Of a DNA stretch of 64,000 nucleotides, positions 34,135-43,055 are shown in pieces. This stretch comes from Ariolimax columbianus (Eukaryota; Mollusca; Gastropoda; Stylommatophora; Arionidae): NCBI GenBank assembly GCA_036924085.1, contig JAVGWX010000005.1, positions 95,652,230 through 95,716,229 of the forward strand. Direction: 5' to 3'. Position numbers and translations under genes: made by a program. The notes under the pieces are model-generated. The model ran no database searches, was not told where the DNA came from, and saw nothing but the letters and a program-made list of their open reading frames with translations. How positions within the stretch are numbered: position 1 is the stretch's first letter; each line of letters starts with the position of its first letter.

Positions 34135-34778
34135 ATCTGGGGTAGTTGTCTCGCCGCCGCGATTCAATTTCAACCAGTGTTCGTAAAGCGATCTCAGTCC
34201 CGCAAGGCGGAGCGATAGCGCAGGCTTGCGGAAAACGCTCGCTCGCCTTTCCCCGTAGAGCTATTGGGGTGCGGTTTTGTTGGCGTCTTCTCCACCGAGG
34301 TGCGCTGCTCTGGTCCGTATCGAGAAACGTTGTCAGTCCGTGGTGATTTATCTAAGGCTTATAGCAGAGCTCGACAGTTCGTCTCGCTGGTGGTCAGACT
34401 CTCGCAAAGAGCTTGTGACCGGCAAATGGAAAGCAGGAATCGTGCCTGAAGGCCATGTGTTCTCTCGGGGACCAGCCCTCGGGAGAAGGGCAGGCCGGAA
34501 GGTCAAATTGTCTCTAGTCCCAGTGAAATTCATCGCCGAGGTCGTTGGGATCCGCTCTGCACAGAGCGCTGCCATCCCTCCTCGAGCGAGCCCTGTCAGT
34601 CGGTCGTCTGGTGCGTGTAGGGGGCCCCTGTCAGGCGGTCCTAGGTCGACGGAGTGAGGGACGGGTGGAACAACCGTCCGTCCGTTCCGTCAGTCGGTCC
34701 CTGCGGCCGTCCCAGTGTGGCTTTTTACACACCCGTCCTACGCCGACCGGTGTGTGCGCTAGGTACGTCTCCGACAGA
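34135..34778 (+). other. presumptive rDNA 5' external transcribed spacer
   Basis: The 644 bp directly upstream of the 18S-like start are GC-rich (CCTCGAGCGAGCCCTGTCAG, CGTCCGTCCGTTCCGTCAGT) and unlike the AT-rich surroundings. Its position immediately before the 18S 5' end is exactly that of the 5' ETS. I infer the identity from position and composition and have no reference ETS to compare with. The left end, ATCTGGGGTAGTTGTC, could lie near the native rRNA transcription start. Confidence 0.6.
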
Positions 34779-36057
34779 TATCTGGTTGATCCTTGCAAGT
34801 AGTCATATGCTTGTCTCAAAGATTAAGCCAAGCATGTCTAAGTTCACACTGTCTCACGGTGAAACCGCAAATGGCTCATTAAATCAGTCGAGGTTCCTTA
34901 GATGACACGATCCTACTTGGATAACTGTGGCAATTCTAGAGCTAATACATGCTTACCAAGCTCCGACCCTCGCGGAAAGAGCGCTTTTATTAGTTCAAAA
35001 CCAATCGTCGTTTCCCCTCGCGGGGTTGCGGCGTCCCCACTGGTGACTCTTGATAACTTTGTGCTGATCGCATGGCCTCATGTGCCGGCGACGCATCTTT
35101 CAAATGTCTGCCCTATAAAATGTCGATGGTACGTGACATGCCTACCATGTTTGTAACGGGTAACGGGGAATCAGGGTTTGATTCCGGAGAGGGAGCATGA
35201 GATACGGTTACCACATCCAAGGAAGGCAGCAGGCGCGCAACTTACCCACTCCCGGCACGGAAAGGTAGTGACGAAAAATAACAATACGGGACTCTTTCGA
35301 GGCCCCGTAATTGAAATGAGTACACTTTAAATCCTTTAACGAGGATCTATTGGAGGGCAAGTCTGGTGCCAGCAGCCGAGGTAATTCCAGATCCAATAGA
35401 GTATATTAAAGTTGTTGCAGTTAAAAAGCTCGTAGTTGGATCTCAGGCGCAGGCGGGCGGTCCGGCTTGCGCCGGTTCACTGCCCGTTGTCTCCTGCCCT
35501 ACCGTCTGCCGGCTCTCTCCCACGGGTGCTCTTCGCTGAGCGTCCTGGGTGGCCGGCGCGTTTACTTTGAAAAAATTAGAGTGTTCAAAACAGGCCTCGG
35601 CTGCCTGAATAATGGTGCATGGAATAATGGAATAGGACCTCGGTTCTATTTTGTTGGTTTTCGGAACTGGAGGTAATGATTAACAGGGACAAACGAGGGC
35701 ATTCGTATTGCGGCGCTAGAGGTGAAATTCTTGGATCGCCGCAAGACGAGCTACTGCGAAAGCATTTGACAAGAATGTTTTCATTAATCAAGAACGAAAG
35801 TCAGAGGCGCGAAGACGATCAGATACCGTCGTAGTTCTGACCATAAACGATGCCGACTAGCGATCCGCAGGAGTTGCTTCGATGACTCTGCGGGCAGCTT
35901 CCGATAAACCAAAGTGTTTGGGTTGCGGGGGAAGTAAGGTTGCAAAGCTGAAACTTAAAGGAATTGACGGAAGAGCATCACCAGGAGTGGAGCCTGCGGC
36001 TTAATTTTACTCAACACGGCCAAACACTGACATGATTGACATGCCGAGAGCACTTTC
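34779..36057 (+). rRNA. 18S rRNA-derived segment, partial and degenerate (copy A)
   Basis: Starts with TATCTGGTTGATCCTTGCAA (canonical TACCTGGTTGATCCTGCCAG) and runs collinearly through universal blocks: CATATGCTTGTCTCAAAGAT, ATGGCTCATTAAATCAGT, CTAATACATGC, GAGTACACTTTAAATCCTTT, CCAGCAGCCGAGGTAATTCC, GCTCGTAGTTGGATCTCAG (gastropod-type V4), GAGGTGAAATTCTTGGATCG, AAACTTAAAGGAATTGACGG, GCGGCTTAATTTTACTCAAC. It ends at GAGAGCACTTTC, about two thirds of the way through 18S. Changes at near-invariant positions (GCCGAGG for GCCGCGG, CCAGATCC for CCAGCTCC) show it is not a working rRNA gene. Confidence 0.9.
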
Positions 36058-36879
36058 GTTGGGTCTAATATGGAACGGGTGCTGGAATTAGAAATCTGGG
36101 GCTATCCTCTCGGTAACTTGATTGTCTCGCATTTAGTGTTCGCTAAAGGAATTGACGGAAGGACACCACCAGGAGTGGAACCTGCGGCTTAATTTGACTG
36201 AACACGCCAATACTGTAGAACGATTGACAAATCGAGAGCACTACCGTTGGGTCTAATAATGAACGTGCGCTGGTATTAGACTCACGGAAGACAAGTCAGC
36301 TCTCTAACATTCTAATGAAAGAACGCTACGGAAATCGTGTTTAACCCCGCAGAAACCGCAGATTTCAAATACCTGGTCATTGACAAACAAAAGCCCTCAA
36401 TTAATTCGTCTGGTCAAATAGTGAACAGGTGCTGGAAATAAACCATCTGAAGACAGGTCAGTTTTACGCTACTAATGACAGGGCGTTGATACGGAAATCC
36501 AGCTCAATTCGGGAGGAGCCGCAGACACTTTAGTTCACGTACCAGGCTGATAAGCCAATTGCGCGAGGCTACCATGTGAGGGATTACAGCCGAACCCCTG
36601 TAATCCCGCGCAAAATCTCAGCACCACTGCAATGGGAGGCTCCTACATGTTCGGGACCTGGGGCTCGCGGCCCAGCCCTATCCGGTAGAGCAACAGAAAG
36701 AGGTCTCTGCCGTCCGCCGAACAAAGCGGGCGGACAGCTGTCTGAAATTCACTTTATACGACGATGGGATGCGAAACCACCAACATAAGACTTAGTTCCT
36801 GGTCGGGGTGTCGAAAACAGTAGAGCAGCCACCTCACTGTGAACTGTCGAGACTCAACCAATGACCATGAGATCTGTCC
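36058..36879 (+). rRNA. 28S rRNA 3'-end-derived segment with 18S duplication (copy A)
   Basis: After an abrupt switch from 18S, the sequence matches the last ~600 nt of 28S: GTCTAATAATGAACGTGCGC, GACAGGTCAGTTTTACGCTA, AGGCTGATAAGCCAATTGCG, GGGATTACAGCCGAAC, TGCCGTCCGCCGAACAAAGC, GGTCGGGGTGTCG and TAGAGCAGCCACCTCACTGT, ending near GAGATCTGTC. The 18S/28S junction is repeated: a second 18S piece (AAAGGAATTGACGGAAGGAC) begins at 36144 and a third GTCAAATAGTGAACAGGTGC at about 36411. The missing part comprises the 18S 3' third, ITS1, 5.8S, ITS2 and most of 28S. Confidence 0.85.
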
Positions 36880-37424
36880 GCACACTAGGCGAACAACATC
36901 TCCGTGACATTACCAGGCTTGTCCCCTGATTAAATGCACTCCTGTCTCGATCTCTACCTCTGTACGCTATCAGCCATACCAATGGACGCAGAAGAGATGC
37001 AGACTAGCGGACATTGCACATCTGCCCTACTGTGTCAACCTCCCAGGTGGCGGGGAATGCTAGGCGTACCATCACTGAAGATGTGCCGAGAAAATAAAGG
37101 GAGCAAAGAGGTACCCCGCCCACATGCACATGATACGTTTCTGGCACGACGTGACGATCCTGGGATACATACACACTAGACTGCCTCTCTTCCGGGTTAG
37201 TACAAACCAGTACATAGTCCATATCAAATATCATATATCATATATTACATCTCATATATCATTAAAGCATACTATAGACACGAGTAGTGAAGACTCATCA
37301 GTCTTGTAAGACAACTTCCATAAGAGAGAAAACTCCGATCACAAACAACTGCTGCCTTTCAGATAGGCTGGGGACAGCCAAAGGCTAATGAGGGCATCCC
37401 TACAGAAACGCCTGTTGAAATCGG
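36880..37424 (+). other. spacer and LINE 5' UTR (copy A)
   Basis: This sequence follows the 28S end and is shared with copy B (47230-47960), including CCAATGGACGCAGAAGAGATGC-type words and ACATTGCAC. It contains an AATAAA at 37093-37098. From about 37300 (GTAAGACAACTTCC, AACAACTGCTGCC, GGCTGGGGACAGCC) it also aligns with the 5' end of the older minus-strand LINE at 43050-42900. The boundary between rDNA-linked spacer and LINE proper is therefore near 37300. Confidence 0.65.
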
Positions 37425-40400
37425 ATGCACGGGGTCACAAGCCTAACAAAACAGTGCAACGTAAATCGCAGTATGATGACAGTACAACCTAACAGAAAAA
37501 CGTATGGCACTCATCCTGCGGAGTCCCGCCAGGCAGCGAGAGTGCCGGGCCTCACGCCTCGAAGGGGCCCACCCTTGACTACTGGTGATCACCCACCCAT
37601 GTGTTGTGGAGTCAAGGCACATGGCTATGGGGCAACTTCCATTGACCAAAAACTTAAGACTGTCAAAATACTACAGTGGAATGCGGAGGGAGTCATTAAC
37701 AAAAAACTTTCCCTAACACATCACCTGCATGAAGGTAAGATTGACGTGGCATGTATCCAGGAAACGCACCTCAACAATAATCATAAATTCTCAATTAGAG
37801 GATACCAGACCTTCCGTCTCGATAGAGAAGGTCACAAAGGAGGGGTCCTGATACTGACCAGAAACTGCATACCGAGTAGCGCGGTACCAGTCAGTCACAC
37901 CGGACAAGCAGAAATTGTAGGAGTTGACATAATGGCTCAAGAGACGAAGCTCCACATTTTCAATCTGTACGGACCACCAAATAAAGACCTATCGCTCTCG
38001 AGTATGGATGTCAGAGACTCCAACTGCATAGTAGTTGGAGATTTCAACAGCCACTCGGAGAGATGGGGATACTCTGACACAGACAGCAGAGGTGACGAAG
38101 TGGAAGATTGGGAGATAGATACAAATCTCTCCCTAATCAATGGGCCGGAGTATAGCCCTAGTTTCTATTCTAGAACATGGCGTACCACCTCGACTCCAGA
38201 TTTGGCCTTCTCTACACAGGACATACACCATAAAATAGACCGCCAGGTGCTAAACCAACTGGCAGGTAGCGACCACAGGCCGATCAGGCTAGACATTGAT
38301 ATGGAAGTAAGCCTACAGGAAACAAAACCGCTCCCACGTTGGAATTACAAACGAGCCGTCTGGGACAGATTTGCAATCCTGACAGATGGGCTGTGTGAAA
38401 CCATCAACACACGAAACAACAAAATGAAGCCCATGGTGGAAAGCCTAAGCAAGGCAATAATGCAAGCCGCCACTGAAACCATCCCAAGAGGAGCTAGGAA
38501 AAACTATAAGCCCTACTGGAATGATGAGTTGCAGAAAGCGGAAGATGCAGTAACAAATGCTAGGAACATGGCAGAGCGAGAAAAATCCATGGAGGCAAAC
38601 ATCGCCCTCAAAGCCGCCGCGGCGAAGTACAAACACACTCTCAAGCAAACAGCAAGAGAAAGCTGGAAAAATAAAACGGAAAGCCTAAACCTGGACAAAG
38701 AAGGGAACAAGCTATTGAAGCTAGTCAGAGCCATGAACGACGAAACCCCGTCAAACAAACAAATTACCATCAAGCAGGGCGAAAACTTGCTCACTGGTAA
38801 GAAAGCCGCAAACGCTTTTGTCGATCACTATGCAAGAGAAAACCACATCGAGGTCCCTGCAGATAGGCATACAGACATTAGTAAAGAGCAAAAGGGGCAC
38901 GACAACATCAATACGGCACCTGAAGAGCATATGATGGCCAAATTAACAATGAGCGAAATGGAAGAGGCCATGAGAACATTAAAGAAAAGGAAATCTCCCG
39001 GAAAAGACAGGATAACAAACGAAATGCTGATGGGGCTGGGCCAAACAGCGAAGAGGAAACTGATATTGGTCCTGAACCAAAGCTGGAAAAGGGGAATTGT
39101 ACCCCAGGTATGGAAAGACGCTGTACTTGTACCAGTACCAAAAACAGGAAAGGACAAAACAGATCAAAATGGATACAGGCCCATCAGCCTACTGAGCTGT
39201 GTCGGCAAGCTGATGGAACGTATGATAAACACCAGACTGATGTGGCATCTCGAAGAAAAACGAATACTAATTCCACAGCAAGCCGGCTTTAGACAGCACA
39301 GATCCACGGAGGACCAGGTCATCCTCATAGCCCAGGAAATAGAAGATGCCTACCAGGCACAGAAACACACAGTAGCTGTTTGGGTGGATCTGGAAAAAGA
39401 ATTTGACAAAGTCTGGAAAGATGGACTTAGAGTCAAGCTAAGAAGAAGTGATGTTTGTGTGAAAATGTACAAGTGGATCAACCACTACCTCAAAAACAGA
39501 ACGGCCAGAGTCCAAGTACAAGGGCAGATGAGCAAAAAGGTGACACTCGAGCAGGGAGTACCCCAAGGGGAAGTACTGTCACCCACACTCTTCCTGGTGT
39601 ATATAAACGACATTACAGAGAATATACCAAGAAGAGTCCATAGCTCAATGTTTGCAGACGATCTGGCTATGTGGACCTCTGAAAAGAATCTCACCATAGC
39701 AAGAAATCGGATGCAGCAGGCCCTAACATCGCTGGAAGAGTGGGCGAACTCATGGCTGGTCAAAATAAACGAGGAGAAAACCACATGCACAATATTCTCG
39801 CTTTCAATCAAACCCCAAAATACCAAATTTAGTTTAAATGGCAAATTCTTGCAGCCAAACGACAACCCAAACTATCTGGGAGTCACATTTAATCGGCGCA
39901 TGACATGGAAAAGTCAGATCGAGAGAAACCGAATGAGAGCCAGAGAAAGAATGGCAATCATGAGGAAACTTGCTGGCACAAGCTGGGGAGCAGACGAAAG
40001 CATACTAAAGAAACTGTACACTGGAAGAGTGAGACCAGTTCTCGAGTATGGCATCGCGGCATGGACAACAGCAGCAAAGGCGAACTTCGATAAAGTTAGC
40101 AAACTTCAAAACCAAGCCATGAGAGTTATAACAGGAGGCATGAAATCATCGCCAATTGTAGAACTTGAAAAGATTTCAAAACTGCAATCCATGGCCGATA
40201 GAAGAGACTACCGAGCCCAGCTGCAGTCAAAGAAACTCCGAAGACTGACTGACCATCCAATGCACCAGAGACTAAACAATTTGGGAAATGGGAAACTAAA
40301 GCGGAGAAACTTTGCAGAAATAGCCAAAGCAAAGATGCACGAAGATCCCATAAACGCACTAACAACACCAAAACCCATCACTACTGTACGAAAACCTACC

Positions 40401-40472
40401 TGGAGGCAGAATATATTTCCAGAGGTGGTAGAAAATATACCAGGTATTGGAGAAAAAAAACTGCCAGAATGA
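37425..40472 (+). CDS. LINE endonuclease-reverse transcriptase (copy A)
   Basis: A 1015-residue ORF. An AP-like endonuclease lies at about residues 80-290: ILQWNAEGVINKK, DVACIQETHL (catalytic E), GDFNSHSERWG (catalytic D, N), AGSDHRPIRL (catalytic D, H). The reverse transcriptase is at about residues 510-830: LKKRKSPGKDRITNEML, NGYRPISLLSCVGKL, QQAGFRQHRSTEDQ, VDLEKEFDKVW (motif A), EQGVPQGEVLSPTLFLVYIN, SSMFADDLAMW (motif C), INEEKTTCTIFS and NPNYLGVTFN. The thumb is at about residues 855-900 (KKLYTGRVRPVLEYGIAAWT). Its function would be target-primed reverse transcription in the nucleus. Together with the downstream RNase H it fits the I/ingi/jockey group, but the exact clade is not settled. 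No ORF1 (gag-like) was found. The start ATG lies inside a domain shared with SINEs, so translation could begin elsewhere. Residue 654 is E where most relatives have A or F (KEFD for KAFD). Confidence 0.9.
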   Translation: MHGVTSLTKQCNVNRSMMTVQPNRKTYGTHPAESRQAARVPGLTPRRGPPLTTGDHPPMCCGVKAHGYGATSIDQKLKTVKILQWNAEGVINKKLSLTHHLHEGKIDVACIQETHLNNNHKFSIRGYQTFRLDREGHKGGVLILTRNCIPSSAVPVSHTGQAEIVGVDIMAQETKLHIFNLYGPPNKDLSLSSMDVRDSNCIVVGDFNSHSERWGYSDTDSRGDEVEDWEIDTNLSLINGPEYSPSFYSRTWRTTSTPDLAFSTQDIHHKIDRQVLNQLAGSDHRPIRLDIDMEVSLQETKPLPRWNYKRAVWDRFAILTDGLCETINTRNNKMKPMVESLSKAIMQAATETIPRGARKNYKPYWNDELQKAEDAVTNARNMAEREKSMEANIALKAAAAKYKHTLKQTARESWKNKTESLNLDKEGNKLLKLVRAMNDETPSNKQITIKQGENLLTGKKAANAFVDHYARENHIEVPADRHTDISKEQKGHDNINTAPEEHMMAKLTMSEMEEAMRTLKKRKSPGKDRITNEMLMGLGQTAKRKLILVLNQSWKRGIVPQVWKDAVLVPVPKTGKDKTDQNGYRPISLLSCVGKLMERMINTRLMWHLEEKRILIPQQAGFRQHRSTEDQVILIAQEIEDAYQAQKHTVAVWVDLEKEFDKVWKDGLRVKLRRSDVCVKMYKWINHYLKNRTARVQVQGQMSKKVTLEQGVPQGEVLSPTLFLVYINDITENIPRRVHSSMFADDLAMWTSEKNLTIARNRMQQALTSLEEWANSWLVKINEEKTTCTIFSLSIKPQNTKFSLNGKFLQPNDNPNYLGVTFNRRMTWKSQIERNRMRARERMAIMRKLAGTSWGADESILKKLYTGRVRPVLEYGIAAWTTAAKANFDKVSKLQNQAMRVITGGMKSSPIVELEKISKLQSMADRRDYRAQLQSKKLRRLTDHPMHQRLNNLGNGKLKRRNFAEIAKAKMHEDPINALTTPKPITTVRKPTWRQNIFPEVVENIPGIGEKKLPE

Positions 40473-41334
40473 AAAAGAAAGGAGAGATATTACCCTAAGC
40501 TTTATATCGAAAAGCTACCCAAGCATGGACTGGACCCATGCATACACCGACGGTTCTGTAACAAACACTACACAAAACGGAGGGGCAGGAGCATTCCTGA
40601 ACCTACCAAATGGCAGAAAAATAACACTGTCATTCGCTACTGGTAAGTACACAAGCAATTTCAGAGCGGAGGCAGAGGCACTGAGGGCGGCAGTGGAAGA
40701 AATGGTGACACACAAAGAAAATGAAAGCCATATAGTTCTGCTTACAGATGCTCTCGCCGTAGTCACAGCGCTAAAAAGCCAGAAAAACACTGAGCTTAAT
40801 GACTTAAGAGCAGCACTCTGCCAACTGTGCCAGCAGTCCGCACCAAAAAGGGAAGTGGTACAGTGGGTCCCATCACACTGCAACATCCAAGGCAACGAGG
40901 AGGCAGACAGACTGGCAAAAGAAGGTGCAAGACTACCACAAACAGATACTAGTATGACGTACGAAGAGTCAAAACGGCTTATCAAAGCCAGATACATGAC
41001 CAAATGGGAAACCGAACACACTGGTTACACCAAAAACGATGCCTATTACCAGTTGAACAGAAAAGAGCAGGTCGTTGTCTTCAGACTTCGCACTGGCCAC
41101 AATAGACTGAGGTACCACCTATTCAACATATTAAAGATAGGTGGTACCGACGAATGCCCGTGCGGTACCGATAAAATGACCGCTGAACATCTGCTGCAGA
41201 ACTGCCCGACATACGAGGATCAGAGAGAGCAGATGTGGCCATCACCGGTGGAACTGCAAGACAAGCTCTATGGCAGTGGCGACAGCCTCAGGATGACCGC
41301 CGCTTTTTTCGAAAAAATAATGGTTACTGTCTGA
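40447..41334 (+). CDS. LINE RNase H domain and C terminus (copy A), shifted frame
   Basis: An open frame overlapping the end of the RT ORF by 26 bp and lying +1 to it, with no ATG of its own before residue 27. RNase H catalytic residues are visible: YTDGS (D), FRAEAEAL (E), LLTDALAV (D), and GNEEADRLAKEG (D), with WVPSHCN before the last. A C-terminal cysteine/histidine cluster follows (CPCGTDKMTAEHLLQNC), typical of I-like elements, after VFRLRTGHNRLR. In related elements RNase H is fused to the RT in one polypeptide. The overlap contains an A8 run (40453-40460), so a single-base indel or ribosomal slippage at that run is the likely reason for the split. The protein would remove RNA from the cDNA hybrid. 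Confidence 0.85.
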   Translation: MEKKNCQNEKERRDITLSFISKSYPSMDWTHAYTDGSVTNTTQNGGAGAFLNLPNGRKITLSFATGKYTSNFRAEAEALRAAVEEMVTHKENESHIVLLTDALAVVTALKSQKNTELNDLRAALCQLCQQSAPKREVVQWVPSHCNIQGNEEADRLAKEGARLPQTDTSMTYEESKRLIKARYMTKWETEHTGYTKNDAYYQLNRKEQVVVFRLRTGHNRLRYHLFNILKIGGTDECPCGTDKMTAEHLLQNCPTYEDQREQMWPSPVELQDKLYGSGDSLRMTAAFFEKIMVTV

Positions 41335-41358
41335 CTGCGTACGAAGAAGAAGAAGAAG
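41335..41358 (+). other. LINE 3' end and (GAA)n tail (copy A)
   Basis: After the stop codon only TGCGTACGAAGAAGAAGAAG remains. The same GCGTACGA-GAAGAAG end closes copy B, and similar ends close SINE alpha and the older LINE. This very short shared 3' sequence is a likely recognition signal for the reverse transcriptase. Confidence 0.7.
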
Positions 41359-41460
41359 ATACCCTCCTCTGGGCAGGTTGGTTGTCATACTCTCCTCTGG
41401 GCAGGTTGGTTGTCATACCCTCCTCTGGGCAGGTTGGTTGTCATACCCTCCTCTGGACAG
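41359..41460 (+). repeat. 28-bp minisatellite (right part) with right target-site duplication
   Basis: Begins with the 12-bp duplication ATACCCTCCTCT (41359-41370), followed by three further 28-bp units identical in design to those at 34045-34134. Confidence 0.85.
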
Positions 41461-43055
41461 CTTAATTAGTTTTTTTGTAGATCTAACTCGATAGCCATTG
41501 CCTGTTTTGTTTCAGGTGGGATGTGAATCTGGCTCGTCTGTGAGAATGTTTTAATGAATGCGTTAGGTGCATGTGTTTTTGTCAGTTATTTCCCACTCAG
41601 TTGTATTGCGGTTTCATGGTTCCTGCAGTCCTCGTTGTTTATGGCTTTGGCTAGCCTCCATAGTTTTCTGTCGTTTGTGTCCAGATTTAGGGCTTCTGTT
41701 GTTTTTATCCAGCTATTTCCTGCTGGGCTATTTAGTGTCTTTTTGTACTTTTCTGCAATACCTTTGTAGGAGATGTTAGCCTCTTTCGATCTTTCCTTTT
41801 CTTCTCTTCCTCTGGCTTATGTCAACTGTTCTTCCAGTTCCTAAAGTTCTGATGTCCAGTAAGGTTTGTAGTCTCTTCTTGCCACTCGGGGTATTGATTC
41901 GAAGGCAGCTCTTGGAACAGCTTTGCTGAAGCTTTCGGCTAATTCCCCGATTCTTACATTCGGGTGTTAATCTGTCTGAAGTATATGTCTGACAGCGTTG
42001 AAAAGAGGTTATAATTTCTTCTTTTTGAATTCTATCGGGGTAGTGGTTTATGTTCTTGGGCTGTGTGTTCCATATTAATCACCAGCGTTATTGGTTTGTG
42101 ATCACTGCCTACCAATTGGTCAAAGACAACTTTGTTTATCTTGTGGCTGTCTCCTGTCGAGAATGCAAGGTCGGGTGTTGAGGTGGACTGCCATCTTCTT
42201 AAGTAAAAAAACAGGGTGCATCAACTGCTTTATTTATGAGCTGTAGGTTACTATTTCCCAGTCTTCCACTTCGGTGCCGCGTATATCCGTCTCCGCATAT
42301 TTCCATCTTTCTGAGTGGCCATTTAAGTCTCCAACAACTGCACAGTTTGAGTGTTGCACCTCTATTGATGCCAGTGAGAGATCCTTACCTGGAGGGCAGT
42401 GCAGATTTATCACTGTCAGGATCTATTCTTGTACAGTGACATTAGAAACCAATGATTTCAGCTTGGTTGCATATGTGGTTTCTAAGTAGCATGATCAGTC
42501 CACTTTTGTGGCCCTCTCTGTCAAGCCGAAGGGTTTCGTATCCTCGTATCAGGAGCTTATGATTTGGGTTAAGGTGGGTTTCTTGGATGGAAGCAATGTC
42601 AATGTTTTCCGAATGGGGTTCGTGAACGAGCGGTAGCTTCTTGTTTAGTACGCCCTCTGCATTACATTGGAGTATATGTTGAGTCCTCTTTGTGTTTTGG
42701 TCAGTAGTGGTTTCCCTAGCTGTCCGTGCCCTGGCTTCGCAGCATGAAGGCAGGGGGCCACGGGTAGAATTTGGTGGACCCCTTCGAGGCGGGGGATCCG
42801 GCACTCTTCACGCCTGGCGGGACTCCTTGGGTTGAGCACCATCTCGCTGAGTCATTTTTGTGTCCGTCATCATTAAACTCACTGCGTTGCACTGTGTTAT
42901 GCGCCATAACCCAGTGCATCCGTCTTCAACATGCATTTGTTCAGGACTGCCTCCCTTGCCCTTGGATGTCCCCAGCCTGCCTGCAGGGCAGCAGTTGTTT
43001 AGGGTCAGTGTTGTCTTTCCTAGGAAAGCTGTCTTACACGATTATCGGATCGTCC
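41371..43055 (-). pseudogene. older LINE, 5' half: 5' UTR, endonuclease and linker
   Basis: The minus strand continues the element at 31470-34122: SCPEEGMTTNL at the break, then upstream NAFIKTFSQTSQIHIPP, NSWIKTTEALNLDTNDRKLW, LWRLAKAINNED, and further upstream the endonuclease (NAEGVLNKKLPLVHEP, IDIASIQETHLNPNHKLLIR, GYETLRLDREGHKSG near 42500-42680). The 5' UTR at 42880-43050 matches the copy A spacer (AACAACTGCTGCC, GGCTGGGGACATCC, AGACGGATGCACTGGG). It has no rRNA head beyond 43055. Decay is heavy, with many stops. Confidence 0.8.

Larger units (their letters stand above)
34135..41358 (+). mobile_element. rDNA-headed LINE, copy A (near full length)
   Basis: A 7,224-bp insertion delimited by a 12-bp target-site duplication (ATACCCTCCTCT at 34123-34134 and 41359-41370). 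Order: presumptive 5' ETS (34135-34778), 18S rRNA 5' two thirds (34779-36057), 28S rRNA 3' end with duplicated junction pieces (36058-36879), spacer and LINE 5' UTR (36880-37424), endonuclease-RT ORF, RNase H ORF, short 3' UTR and a (GAA)n tail. It interrupts an older minus-strand relative. Copy B shares the rDNA head, the spacer and the tail, so the rDNA belongs to the element and is not a chance neighbour. What drives transcription is not known; the 5' ETS suggests RNA polymerase I at the origin of the family. Confidence 0.85.

Noticed and set aside
34779..36879. A functional rRNA gene
   Set aside because: The 18S is incomplete and fused to 28S without ITS or 5.8S, and invariant bases (for example in GCCGCGGTAA) are changed. 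It is a retroposon part, not an rDNA unit.
37995..39865. Minus-strand open frames within the LINE (up to 126 codons)
   Set aside because: Antisense shadows of the endonuclease-RT coding sequence.
34135..41358. Chance adjacency of an rDNA pseudogene and a LINE
   Set aside because: Copy B carries the same rRNA-spacer-LINE-end order with independent target-site duplications.
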